From contig NC_133933.1 in the NCBI RefSeq assembly GCF_031877795.1, positions 72,805,730-72,869,729 of the forward strand: DNA of 64,000 nucleotides, read 5' to 3'. Under the pieces are notes generated by a model that was given only the letters and a program-made list of their open reading frames with translations, was not told where the DNA came from and ran no database searches. Positions within the stretch are counted from its first letter, which is position 1. Each line of letters starts with the position of its first letter. Position numbers and translations under genes: made by a program. Source of the stretch: Strix aluco (Eukaryota > Chordata > Aves > Strigiformes > Strigidae). Shown here in pieces: positions 25,889 to 38,500 of this stretch.

Positions 25889-28800
25889 GGATGTGCAGTC
25901 TGAGGACAAATTTGTTCAATAGACACATGCAAATAGCAAATTCTTGATTATATGTGGAAACATGGTCAAGTTAAGTCAGGTGAAGTCCTAATTTAGGTTT
26001 TAAAATTAAAAAGATGAATAATCTTAAAATCTTATTTTAAAGTCTTCTGTTAAAAGATCAAAAATATTTTAAAAAATAAATTTGAAAAAGGTGTCTGTGA
26101 CAGTCACCCTTTCTTTATTAAGTAGCAGTACTTAATTATACCTTTGGATACAGACATTCAGGATCTACCTTAGACCAACGTGGATAAAGAAAACCAAGGC
26201 AACTCTGATGAAATTGAGCTGTAAAAACAGGGGTCAAGTGTTGAACTCCTAGCTATATTTATTAGAAAAATATTGCTGATATAAACTGTATACAAGTGAT
26301 GTCAGATCAACAAAAGACAGTATCCTCATTGCAAATAACACAAAGTAGAACAGCTCTACCCTGAAAACAGTAGCGCCTGCTACTGCTAGGAGGTTTTGGA
26401 CATTTGACCTCATACCACTCTCCTCTTACTACTTATTTCTGTGAAGAAGCCATTTGTTCCACAAAATAGAGATGGACACAGCCTCACATCTAACTCATAG
26501 CCTAAAGTTACCGAAGTAAGAGAAACTCCTACATGTTCAAGGTCTGTATTAGGGCACTGAGATCTGAGCGCCTGTCCTACATCCCAATGAATGCAAAAAT
26601 AGAGGAATGGTGTTGGAAGCAAGGCCTGGAACCCCCATCTTGCCACCACAAACTGATTTTTTTCTTTGCTAGACTACGTGTCAGACTTCTGGCTATGTGC
26701 TTTTATGTTCTCTTAGATGGAACAAATTCTCTGGGCTGGGATGCTACTCTCTTCCCCTGAAGGCTGGTTTGAGGGTTGTCCTGTGTTGTTACATTTTGGG
26801 AATGCAGACTGACATTCCCTTAGGAGCTCAGTCAGGAGGCAACTGAGTATTTTATACCAGGATAATCTAGCAGGAACTATTTTTGTTGGAGAGGGGAAAA
26901 TGGAGCATTGTGGACGTGAAGTGTCAACAATAACTTCATTTTCTGAAGATCCCAACTTTGAGAAGTGTTTAGTTTTCTCACAACACCTACTAAACTAAGC
27001 CTCTCTGGGAGACAGAAAGCACATTGGCTACGTCTATGCTACTAAATCAAATGAGCGTGGGACTGTTTTCTGTCACTGAGTCCAACTGGCATGGAGCAGC
27101 CTACATCCATACTCCTAAATTCTCATCTTCTAAAACATGCTGGCAGCAGCCAAATTGCCTGTGATCTCTGAATGACCTCTGGCCTCTGGAAATCCTTGCT
27201 GTACTCAGCAATTGTTTGGGATAGTGCTAGCTGGTCCAGGTCAAAACCATACTAGGAACCCTTCTAACAGTTTAACAGATGACTGAGTTATCATGTCCAG
27301 GAACATTCCCAACACAGTCTAATTTATTAATATAGATGCTGTCATTTTAACTCTTCCCCAAACAGATGTGCGTTAGGAGTTAAGCAGACTAACTGTCAGG
27401 ACTGGAGTAGTTCTGGAAATGTAGACAACTAAATTCAATTAAATTTTCAGTTTGCAATACAGAAATTTGGATTTTGACATCCAGATTTCACCTAAGACTT
27501 TGCCTAGGTATATGGTGCTAAAATGTCTTGATCTGACTCTAGTTTTAATGTAGTAAATGTTTTCAGAACGACCAAATGAAAACTTCTAGTCTCACTTTGC
27601 TTCATACACAGCACAATTTCCCTCTCATGAAACAAACAGCTGTACAGATGTTTCTCAGCTGCATGAAACACAATATAAAATTTCTGCAGGAAACCAGAAT
27701 TTGTTCTGGTTTTTCACTCTGCATATTTTTTTCTACACAGCTCTATTTAGGACAAAATTCTAGTTTAAAGTATCTATTTCCCATTTATTGTTGGTTTGTG
27801 ATATTATCATCCATAACTCTTCACCATTTATTCAGCTTTTAAATGTCCAAAAAAGAAACATTAAACTTGAACCTGAATCATGATCTGCTAAAAAGGACTC
27901 CTAATAAAATCTGCTAGATTTCTGATGGACACGTGAATCTACTGTTGCAATGCCCACTGAGAATTCAGAAGTATAGAGCCTTGGGCTAGGTGGTAAATGT
28001 GTTATAAAAACAAAAGTAGCTGATACATGAATATGTCATATTAATTTTTCAGTCTTGGGTTGAACAGCACAGGGAGTCCTCCTACATACTGTGGGGAAGG
28101 AGAATAATACCTGATACCTTCCTTTGGAGAACTACAACAGAGAAAAGCTGGTCACTTCTTAGCACAGCTCTTCTTCAAGACATGCCTGGTTGCTTTGCTA
28201 ATGGATGCAGAAACTCTCCAGCTTAGTTCACTCACTGACTGACTTACTGACCCTGTAAAGTACGTTGTGATGCTTACTATGCTGTGAGACCATATAACCT
28301 CTGGGGTGCAAAATACTTATTTTCCTCCATTTCTAAGGCTTGTGTATGCTCTAAAATGTGTGCTATACATAGACATCAGAGAGCCATGGGATTTTAAAGC
28401 AGATAAAAAAGTACTGGACTGGAGAGGCCAAGTTCTTGCTGCACAGAACCAGGGACCAAAAGGCATCTGATGCCTGAAGTAGAAACAAACTAAGCCAAAT
28501 CATCTCCACCAACACACTGGAAAATGACAGGGAAGGCAGGAAGGACCTGAGTCAGTCTGGATGGAGGGAATCAGTGAATGAAAGGAAAAAAGTGAGATTA
28601 GCAATCTCTCCTCTCAGTATATATCATAGTTATCTAAACCACAAGTGGAAGCTTCTGAAGTTTGTTCCTCCCTTTTTCCAGTGCTGCAAAAAGCAGTAGA
28701 TTGTGCACTTTCTTAATTCAAAGGGTAAACCTGATTGCTTCAGCATTCAGTGCACAATAATAAAAAATAGCACCTCCCTTCCACCTAGAGAAAAGTCAGG

Positions 28801-31800
28801 GTCTGTACACACACTCTTTTGTACAGCTGAAGTAAAATCAATTTGGCAGGAGCCATGGGATAAATTAGACCTTAGAAAAGAATCCAGATCTTCAAATTAG
28901 AACTAGTCAGGATTTTTCTTTTTTTTTTTGACAATTTTTATCTGCATGCATTGAAACATGCTGCTTTAGTTAAACCTGTATTTTCAGCAGAAACATCACA
29001 ATTCGAACTATTTTTTCAGTGGAAGAAAGAGATTCTCACCTGTTGGACAGTATTCCAAGTATGGATAAAGGAAGAGAGTTACACCCAACTTCAGAATAGC
29101 CAAAGCATTTGACAGGGTTCGTGAAACATCTAATTTGTGCTCCTGGTCAGAAACAGGCAAAACTGTTTTTCTACATCTCACGAGTGCCCTAATTCCTGGT
29201 CCAGTCTACACTTTCTGTTCTCTTACTGTCCATGAACCATTTCAAAAAGTTTTTGGATTTTTCTTGGGGTAGAAAAGGACCTTTTTATCTATATACTTTT
29301 TGCAAGATGAAAAAACCTTTTTCCTACCCAGCTCCATTTCTGATCTCTACTTTTGCATCCACTATACTGAACATTGCTACAATTGTCTAGAAAGCAACTC
29401 TTGAGCCCACAGAGGAAAATCATTGCTGTGGCCCAGAGCTGATCAGTGCAGGAGAGAAAGTGAGTAATCAGGAAGATCTGGTTATAACTCTGATTCTCTG
29501 CCAGCACAGACAGCGTGCGTTAGAGCAATCCTCAGGCTGGTCTAAACTACACCAGATGATAGTGGTCTTAAGGTGGCAAACTGCCAGATGGAATTATCTG
29601 GAGCACAGTAGCACTCTGGTCTCATCCCCTCCAGCCTCTGGCACAATTATTGTATAAGCTGGGACTGGCAAAATTCAGAACCATGCCCATCTAATATCTA
29701 CTAAAAAATCCCTTCATCTGGGAAATTTTCATTTGGCCAGATACAACTCAATTCCTGAGGCCAGCATGTGGGACTGCATCTGTCCCAGTGTATTTCTGGT
29801 CTATCATCTTGTTAACTCATCAGTTAAGAAAATCTTCTCAGCTTAAAAGAGCCCTGCTGTGGTGTCACATTGTGGCGATTCCAGAACTTTACGCTTTGCA
29901 CTAGAACTCAATGTCACTGACGTATCTCAAAGTGAGAGGTCACATCAAGAAGAGAATCAGCCAAGAAATCTGACAAGATACAGCTTTCTTGGTGCTAGTG
30001 GAGCCAAGATTCAAAAAAAAAGGCTGTTTCTGAAGACTAAAAGATAGCAACTCTGCTGGTGATAACCACCATCTCTTACACAATTGCTGCCATGGTTACA
30101 GAAAGTCCTGTTCAGAGAGAATGTAGCAGAAGAAAACAGGGACTTAAATCAAGCTTTCATAAATATGTGTGCATCTGTGTGTGTGCTTATAAAACGACAC
30201 AGTAAAAGTATTTTACCCAAATAATATCCCCCCCAAAAAACTTCTTAAAATAATAAATTTTCACCAAAAAAACTCCCTTCTATTTCTAGTCAGTATAAAT
30301 GAGCCGTTCAGATAAGAAGGCAGTAGGACTATAAACTAGCTAAAATTAACACACAGCTGCTAAAAGTCTTTTCCTTTAGAGGAAAAATACCTTTGATTAC
30401 TGAGCTTATCCTCTACACTCTCAGTAATGAGCATCAAGACAATCACCTTTTCCAGGAGATGTAGCAGTGAACTATGGCTCTGCGTCCCTGGCTGGCATGT
30501 CCTTCATCAGGCAAACTGCTTAGCAAAACCGTGAGATCCAGCCTACTGCTGTAGACCCCTTTTTTAATTTCCTAGATCAAAAAATTCTGCATGGTCAGCA
30601 GCACCAAACCACTCACCTATCACAAGAGTTTTAAAAGACCACATTGAAACTCATTGAAGTAGTCAAAGGCAAAATAATTCTTCTTTTCTCTGTACATTTA
30701 GGTCAAAGGCAACAATTTCTAGCTGGATGAGCATAAAAGAATTCTAGACAGATGTCAGTTCAGGATAATTTTCATGTGACCTGCAACTCAACATCTGCTT
30801 AATTTCCTTAAGCATAAACCTTTGCTTTCATAGTAAACATAACAAATACTCAAACCAATTTCCCCATCTTGCAGGTGGAGTACAAGAGGGTTGGTAACTG
30901 GAAATGGCAGCAAACTTAGATTCTGCTATACTTATATCTCTTTCTTTCTCACTGCACTTCTCAGAAACACCTGCTTATTGATCAAGGTTCTCCAACAAGT
31001 TAAAGGAGAAACTTAAGCTCTTTTCCAGAAAGGTGGATGAATTTCTGTGTAAAGTACCCTCCAGGAGACAGTGGTTTTGATGACAAGACAAGCTAGTATC
31101 ATCCTTCTCTATCTAACTTAATGTTAGATGTTGAATTTCAAAGGCTGGCCTTCTTTGTCATGAACTTATCTGTGGTTCTTATCACTGTGGTATCTGCTCC
31201 CTAAATTACTAGAAAAGAGTTTACTTTCACGCAAGTGCACCAGAGACACGGATGTAAAAGAAAACAAGCCACCAGTTTTTGGTGTCAAAATAAAGACATC
31301 CATGGCCAAATTTTTTAACATATTAAGCATGGCATAACTCTTCATATGTTGAAGGCATGCAGATCAGAGATTCCAATGACACATATGAGGACTCATCTTT
31401 TCTGCAAATCAGAGCTTATGCTCTCCAGTCAGACACAGAGAAAATGAGTCATATGCAGTAACTATATGCAAAGGACTAGGAATAAATGAAATTTCCACCA
31501 TCTTACCCCCTTGTAGCAGATGAAAAAATAGAATCCAGTTCTGTTTTGCAGTAGACAAACACCTTAATAATGGAAAAGTGCTTTTGGTTTTGGCAGTCCT
31601 TTCCAACTTCTGCAAAGATCGGGCCTTTTAGACAATCAATACTCGAGTCTGATTCATTTCCAGAGCAGCTCCACTCAATGTACTGAACGGACAGTGGTCT
31701 TCTGGAAACAGGACTACAGACTGTGGTAAATTAAAGTTATCATAAGCCATACAGAAGAACAATGGTTTATAATTCCACAGGAATATATTGGTATGTCATT

Positions 31801-32264
31801 TTTTATAATAGCTTGCCTTTACAACCTTAATACACTGGAGTTTCAGGTTTGGTTTGGTTTTGGTTTTATTTTGCATTTATTTCTCTCAAAGCTTGGGAAA
31901 TCTGGAGGAAAAAAAACCCACATAAATCTCCTCATAAAAGCCCATATGGGCTTTACAGTAGAGCTGGCATCTTTGGTTGCTTGGCAAAAAAATCTCTGCT
32001 ACCTGAAATAACTGGAAGTGAATGGAGTAACTGGGAGACATTGAAAGCTGCTATATTCCGTGTGAATCAGCCTCTAGACATGAATGAGAAGAACATTTTG
32101 CATCAGCAAACATCCTTGAAATTTAATGACACAGTGTAGTAACAGAATTTACTAAGTGCTAGACTTACATGGAGAACATTCACATCGCTCAGCCTTGGGC
32201 AGCTAGCCCAGTCAGCAGGTTACTCTCTAGTCAGTGAAGGGAGTTAGGCCCAGAGGTTGATTCA

Positions 32265-32510
32265 AAAATAGGAAAGGTAGAGATCATCTAGCTTGTTTCT
32301 TGTCCTAAGACAAGATCAGTCATTACTTGTGCCTTCCTGATAGTCTAACCTGTCCTTGTAAACTGCTAATTCTGTGAAATCTTCACAACTTCCCAAGGCA
32401 ACCTAACAGTTAGTAATTCTTGGTGTTAAAAGGTTTTCCTAATCCTTACCTGTATTGCTGCCACTCCAATTCAAGTCTTTTTTTTTAATCATCATTTTGG
32501 TCCTACCCAC
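32265..32510 (-). mobile_element. Ancient CR1 LINE fragment
   Basis: In plus orientation the order is AGAGATCATCTAGCTTGTTT, TAGTCTAACCTGTCCTTGTA, CTGTGAAATCTTCACAACTT, CCCAAGGCAACCTAACAG, GTTTTCCTAATCCTTACCTG and CCAATTCAAGTC. This is the complement of the 3' part of an old CR1, with the 3' end on the left. It is clearly diverged, with small deletions against the pattern I know. The right end, after a T run, is uncertain by about 25 bp. Confidence 0.8.
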
Positions 32511-35500
32511 AGCATGCATGGGTGAAAGACGCAGAGAGTGATTCAGAACAAGAGTCTAAGAACAGGGAGTTTAGAGAGACCTGTTTTGCAATACGGCCAG
32601 TTCAGATCAATGCCTAGTCATAGAGATAGACCTAATCAGTTGGATTAGGCAGTTGGCAGTTGGACTAGATGATTATTTAGGATTCTTTAGGATTGTGCTG
32701 GTTGCTTGTCATGGCAAGAATGAGCATAAACTATTTTTTTCAACACTGAAATATATAAAACCTGTGGCCAACTGAAAAGTAAAGAGCAGAGGGAAGTGGA
32801 AAAGGAAAGAAAAGCCAGTGGCACACAATGTTTTAATTAATAATAGATCGCTGGAACTGGGAAATCATGAGAAAAGTCAATATCCTTTACCTCATAATAA
32901 AAGTGGTTTTAAAACATTTTAATATTATTAAACTAACAGTTTCAAATGCTTTAAAAGTCTATTCCCCACTAGGCCAGAGATGTGAAAACTCACAGAGTCT
33001 CTTTCAGTAATGGGCTGGCTGATGTGACAAAGAGTGTGACTCTCTTTTTTTAGTTCTTGAGTTAGGTTTTTAGTTGATTTTTCTTTAATGGAAATCATGG
33101 GTAATGAGATGCATATAGCCTCGGGGAGAATTTACTCACTCACTTCAGCAGGAGTACTTTCTTATTTGGCTGAAATATACTAACTGTGGCCAAAATGGTC
33201 TCAGTACATACTGCAAAAATTGAAAATATTTCATGAATAATGGCATGCTGGGACCACTACTTCACAGGGCTTTGAGGAAAATCTTGGTGGTCTTCTCACT
33301 TTGGCAGAGGAGATTCAGGGCTAAATCTTTGGAGAGGCTGAACTCTAACACAAAGCTCAGGAAAGGAACAAAAGGTGGTACCATGTAACTGTGGTAGCAC
33401 TGTAAAACCCAAGTGTGTAAAGGCCTTCCATGCCAAATCAATAAAATGCTTTTATACCTTTAATCTCATTGTCAAAAAAGAATTAAAGGGACTTTATATT
33501 CCCAAAGCACTTGCAGTAACCATATTTTTCCTAATATTTATATCTCCGTTCCATCACCAGTTCCACAGACAATAAAAAAGTTAACAATGTATTTATTTTG
33601 ATGATGTTTTCTAAGGCCAGCTTTTCCTTCATTTAGGTTTTCTTGTGGGGAAAAAAAATGAGATCATATCACTAGAGGCAGCTTTTGGTAAGTTTAAGAC
33701 TCGCTCTGATCTCATTCTTTTACACAGTGGCTGTCCTGTACGATGTCTAGACTGTTAAGTGATGTTTAGACTGTTAAGCAGTCCAAATACTGCTAGAATT
33801 CATGAGGGCTGTCACTTCGGTTAAGAAGAGAGACAAAGAGCTTTATACCTGTATTCCAAAAGTCCCTTTTTCTACTCATAAAGTAACATTAATTTTTCAG
33901 AGATCACCTTTTCCTTTAGTTACTATTAGGAAACAAAAAGCATCATTTTACTAGGCAAAGGAGAAAAACATGCATTCAAGTAACAGTTGATGAATACACT
34001 GCTAAAAATAAATCTTCTATTTGTTTTCAGTTGAGGACAATTTTGTGGAAATTTTGCAGAAATTTCGAAGTTTTCTCTTCTCATGAGGGAACTGATTTAT
34101 TGACAACCAATTAGTGCTTCCAGATAAATCTCTTGTGTTTACAGCAATATTTCTGCCTCGCTTATTTTTTAGTTGTTTAGTTTTATGTTCTCATAGACCT
34201 GTGGAAATTAGTTATTGAAAAAGCTATTTCTTCACTTTTTCCATATTGCAGGTCAGCATGAGAATATTCCTTCTTTTATGGTTTAGTGAGCTTTGTTCAG
34301 GGTCTTTTTATATATTCCAAAGGATGGGTATTCTACCACTTTTCTTGGAAAACTTTCTACACCTTAATAGACATCATTATTAGTAAAAAAAATCCCATAA
34401 ATCAACTTGATTTTCTTATGCTACATTTAAATCTGTTATTCTTCTTAGTTACAGTGTCCTGGACCATTCTGCACAATCCCACATCCTTCCTTTTTTTTTA
34501 ACACCTTTCAAAATTCTTGACTTAGTTTTCTGTTTAACTATTGTTACCTGTTCCTTGGGAGCAAACCCTTTTCTTGGCAGGAGAACCAAAGTAATGCTGG
34601 GTACACCCTTTTTACAGATATTTGACAAATTTTAAGAGCAGCTAATTTTTTTTAAAGCTAGATGACATCATTCGATATTACACTGTGGTAATTGGGTATA
34701 GACAGTCCCAAAAATTCAGGTTTGCAGAATGTTTACCTAGTAAAATATGCTTTATCTGTGTTTACTTCTGCTAAGATGCCCACGTTTGTTCAACCAGACT
34801 GTAAAAACTCTGATAAAAAAGCTGAGACATGCTACTTTTCCCTACTCTTCCTCTAGGGATCTTTCTCTGTGAAAGCACAAAACTGAAGATCATGAAGAGG
34901 ACAGCTAAGCACATGATGTGTGTTTGCAATGTCAGAACAGCTAAAATTATCAGCAGTGCTACCACTGAGCAGCCAGAGAGGTGGTTATGGAATATTAGGT
35001 AGGACCACAAAGACATTATTTTTCCTCTTATCAGCAAAGCTAACACGCAAACAGAAAGGTAGATTATACTGTTCTGTCACCCCTAGAGATAGATATTGCA
35101 AAGTATATGTAAGATCAGAGAAAACCAACTTTTATGGCATAACTATTCTTTTGTGTACCTTCCAAAGCCATCAGAATCTAACTCCTGATAATATAGCTTT
35201 GTCCAGTTTCAGTAGGAAATATAATTCTGTAAAAACCAAGGTTGTTAAATTGTTGTGTGAAATTTATCAATATGAAAGAGTAAACAACAAAGTTGCCAGA
35301 AACCTCCTGAAAGACAAGTCAGAGCAAGCAGCTGGAAAGTTCCTACAGTGAATCAGTTGCTGGAGGAATAGGAAACGGCTCTGCTGGTGGCAGGTCCCCT
35401 TCCAGGACCTCCCCTTTCGCATCCACTCTCTCTTGGTTTCCGGTTGTGCCAAATGTCAGGTGAACATTTTAACTGGTTGTTCTGTAACACAGGACTTGAA

Positions 35501-38500
35501 AGCCTCGAACAGGCACAGGGACAGTATTGAGCAGCGGGGAGTAGGAACCTTTTGAAATTATAATAAAAAAGTTTAATTTACTATTGTTCATAAAGATTAA
35601 AATTGGTAAACAACTTAGAGACTAGCATCACAAACGAGGGCAATGTATTACTGAAAAAGTCATTCATCTTCTAAAATTTAATTACCCTCATTGCATGTAT
35701 ATCTGAGAAAGAGGTGTAGGAAGCAGAGTCTTCAGCAGGAGCATAACAACCAAATACACTCACTAGTTAATGGGAACAAATACACTTGAAAAGATCTCTA
35801 GTGAACTGACAAATAAAATTTTAATAGAAAGGGGGAAAAAAAGAAATCACAAGTTTATGTGGTAGAAATAATTTCTAAGACAATCAAATTTCTGTGTGGG
35901 CTTCCTATTCCACAACTCTTAAAAGGTTTAGCCATGTTCTCTGTTTAGCTTTTCCTCGGGTCAAAATTACTTTATTCTGTCTTCTCGAGCTTGACAAAAC
36001 CTCCAAGGCAAATGATGATGCCAACTCTTTCTGTCTTGCAAATGGTGTTTGAGCAAATGAGATAAATATGCCACCTATAAGCATAGTTGTGGGGAAAGTC
36101 TTGCGATAAGGCTCCATAGAACATTACTGCATATTCATATAACTGGGACTCTACCCAAAACTTATCATGATGCTTTTCCTATAAATCTCATAATCCTCAA
36201 GAGAGGATGATGACAGTATACATACAACATTTGTATGGAAAAACTGAGCAAGAAAGTACTATAATAATTTGGAAACAATTCCTCAATGTGCTGTTCCTTC
36301 CAATAACACGACTTGTCTACAGTGCACTGTGGCAAAAATTGCAGATTATGATTCTATTAAACGTTTTGCTTACTGTATAGTTTTTAAACAAGTAGTTCTC
36401 TGGGATTATAAAAGTAGTACAAACTGGAGGTAATGATGGACATAAAGTTTCACTTGTTTAATCAAGTACTTGGCTACATTTTTTTTGCTGGGATAGCAAA
36501 CATTCTTAGTTTATGAATTTATCCCAGGGTAGCTGCAGAGTTGCAATGCATTTCTGTTGAGGAGATTAAATACTCAGGGAGTTTAGTGTTTAGGTGCAGA
36601 CCTTCCATGATACATGGGTGCCTGCATTCCTGCTTACACACTTAACCTGTTTTGACATCTTTGATGTTCTTCAGCTACTTAACTGCCACTTAATCCAGAG
36701 AGGATCTAAATTTCTGCTGGGCTGTGTATGTGAAGATGAGCCACAACTGGTGAGCTGCTTGAAGCCTCTGCCATGCTCCAAGTAGAACAGGAACTTCATC
36801 GCAGGCTGCCTGGTCCCAGCTGAGAGCCCTAACTGTTTGGGTAGTGTCTCTCAGTCTCTCCTGACAAATCTGTTCCATTTGTAGAAACATTTCCTCTTGG
36901 GAGAGGGATTGAATTCTGGTTCCATACCACTAATTTACAAAGACAGTTTTCCTCATTTTTCACAGACAGGAAAATTACCTTTCTGCATGTCCAGCAGCTA
37001 CAAGAGGATAAAAATACCCTGGAGCAAGATTCCCACCTCTGTCCTCTCCATCCTTCTCCTGGAGACTTCAGAAACTCCCTGCTTGTTTCTCAAGATCACT
37101 TCCTTGAGTGCCTAACTGTACCACAATAATGATTAAAAAGCCTGGACACCTAAGCTGAGACTGAAACTTCCACAACATGCAATGCATTTAAGAGGTAGGT
37201 GGTGTTTCACTAAGTATTGCGTCACCTAGGTACCTTAAAGACTTGTCATAAACTCCTAAATCCGTTAGATTAAAAGACAAAACCCTTTCAGTATCTTTGA
37301 AAGCTCCAGCATCTGTGAAAGAGAGATGAGCAACATGCCACTTAAATATTTAGTTTTAAAAGCAGTCTCTGAAAACACATTCAAGATCAGAGAAGAAACC
37401 TGTTCATGGCTCACTGTGCAGGTCACAACACTGCCTGGCATTTGCCATCAGACATATTCGCAAATTCCTTTGGTAAAAGGAGTGGTAGTGAGTGCACTTT
37501 CGACTATTTTCTGCTTTTGGCAAAGTCCTTTTGTCAAATACATTATTGTCAAGGGTAAACTGTGATCCTATTGAACTTACTGGCTGAACTCTTACAGCTC
37601 CAGAGCAGTGGACAAGAACTTCTCTGGCTCAGGGTCAGTAGCACTGAATGAGCAAGCACACCGCCACAGACAACATCATGCTTTCTCTCCCTCTAAATCC
37701 AGGCAATAAAAGCAATAGCCATAGGTTTTAATTTGTTTGTTTGTTTCTTACAGCCATAAGCAATTTGTAGAGCACCTAAACTGGCTGAAAACACAAACAA
37801 GGGACCACTGCTGCTTTAAGACTAAAAGATAAACTTTCCCAACATCCCAAAGGGATGTTTCTGGTAGTATTTGATCAAGCTCCTGCACATGACCAGAAAT
37901 GAGGACAACAGGTACATCACTGGCTGCTTTTTGCTCCCTCATCTTTTATGGAAAAAATAGACCAGATTTTGTGTCTGAACATATTTTCATACAGATTATC
38001 TTGGTTTAGCCATCCAAGTTAAAAGAAACAATAGGAATCAAATTTCAGGTTTGTGCTGCAGTCATGTGTTGACATGCCATGTTCACCTCATTTCTGTGAG
38101 GGGCAGATTTCTTTTCTTGAAATCTATAGCTTGTAAGCATTTAAATGAATGATTAGTCAGTATTCTCAAGCAAAATAATTACTTGCTTTCCAAAATAGAG
38201 TTTGGTATCTTCATAAATGGGTGCTTATAGCATCGCACTACGAATAATTTGGATATCTGAAGAGGTGTCAGTAATGCTATTATACAAAAGTTCACTATAT
38301 ACCTTTCATTCCTCTATTATTGCCATTTCATCTAATTTTACTCTGTTTAATTCTTCAGAATTTGTAAGTCACTAATGTTCAGTTCCTTCTTTAGTATTAG
38401 CAAAAGAAAGACTTTGTTACAAAACAGTTCTCTTTATCTGTATTAATCAACTCTATTTACTCGCCTAGAAGTAAGTTCTAAACTTGCAAATAATTCTACT

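Larger units (their letters stand above)
20423..32264. other. Intergenic DNA without a recognisable gene
   Basis: About 12 kb with no supported exon. It holds an alternating TA/CA microsatellite (23206-23282), a short tandem duplication (23821-23880), a 15-A run (25874-25888) and possible old repeat traces near 27029-27310. GC-richer patches lie at 22160-22320 and 22980-23140. Open frames are all short and domain-free. Confidence 0.75.

Noticed and set aside
34920..35351. 143-codon open frame, the longest in the window
   Set aside because: Composition and sequence show no recognisable motif, and it overlaps another open frame on the opposite strand. Taken as chance.
35375..35395. CTGCTGGTGGCAGG resembling part of a CTCF-type site
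   Set aside because: The match to the core is partial and a single short motif in 64 kb is not significant without binding data.
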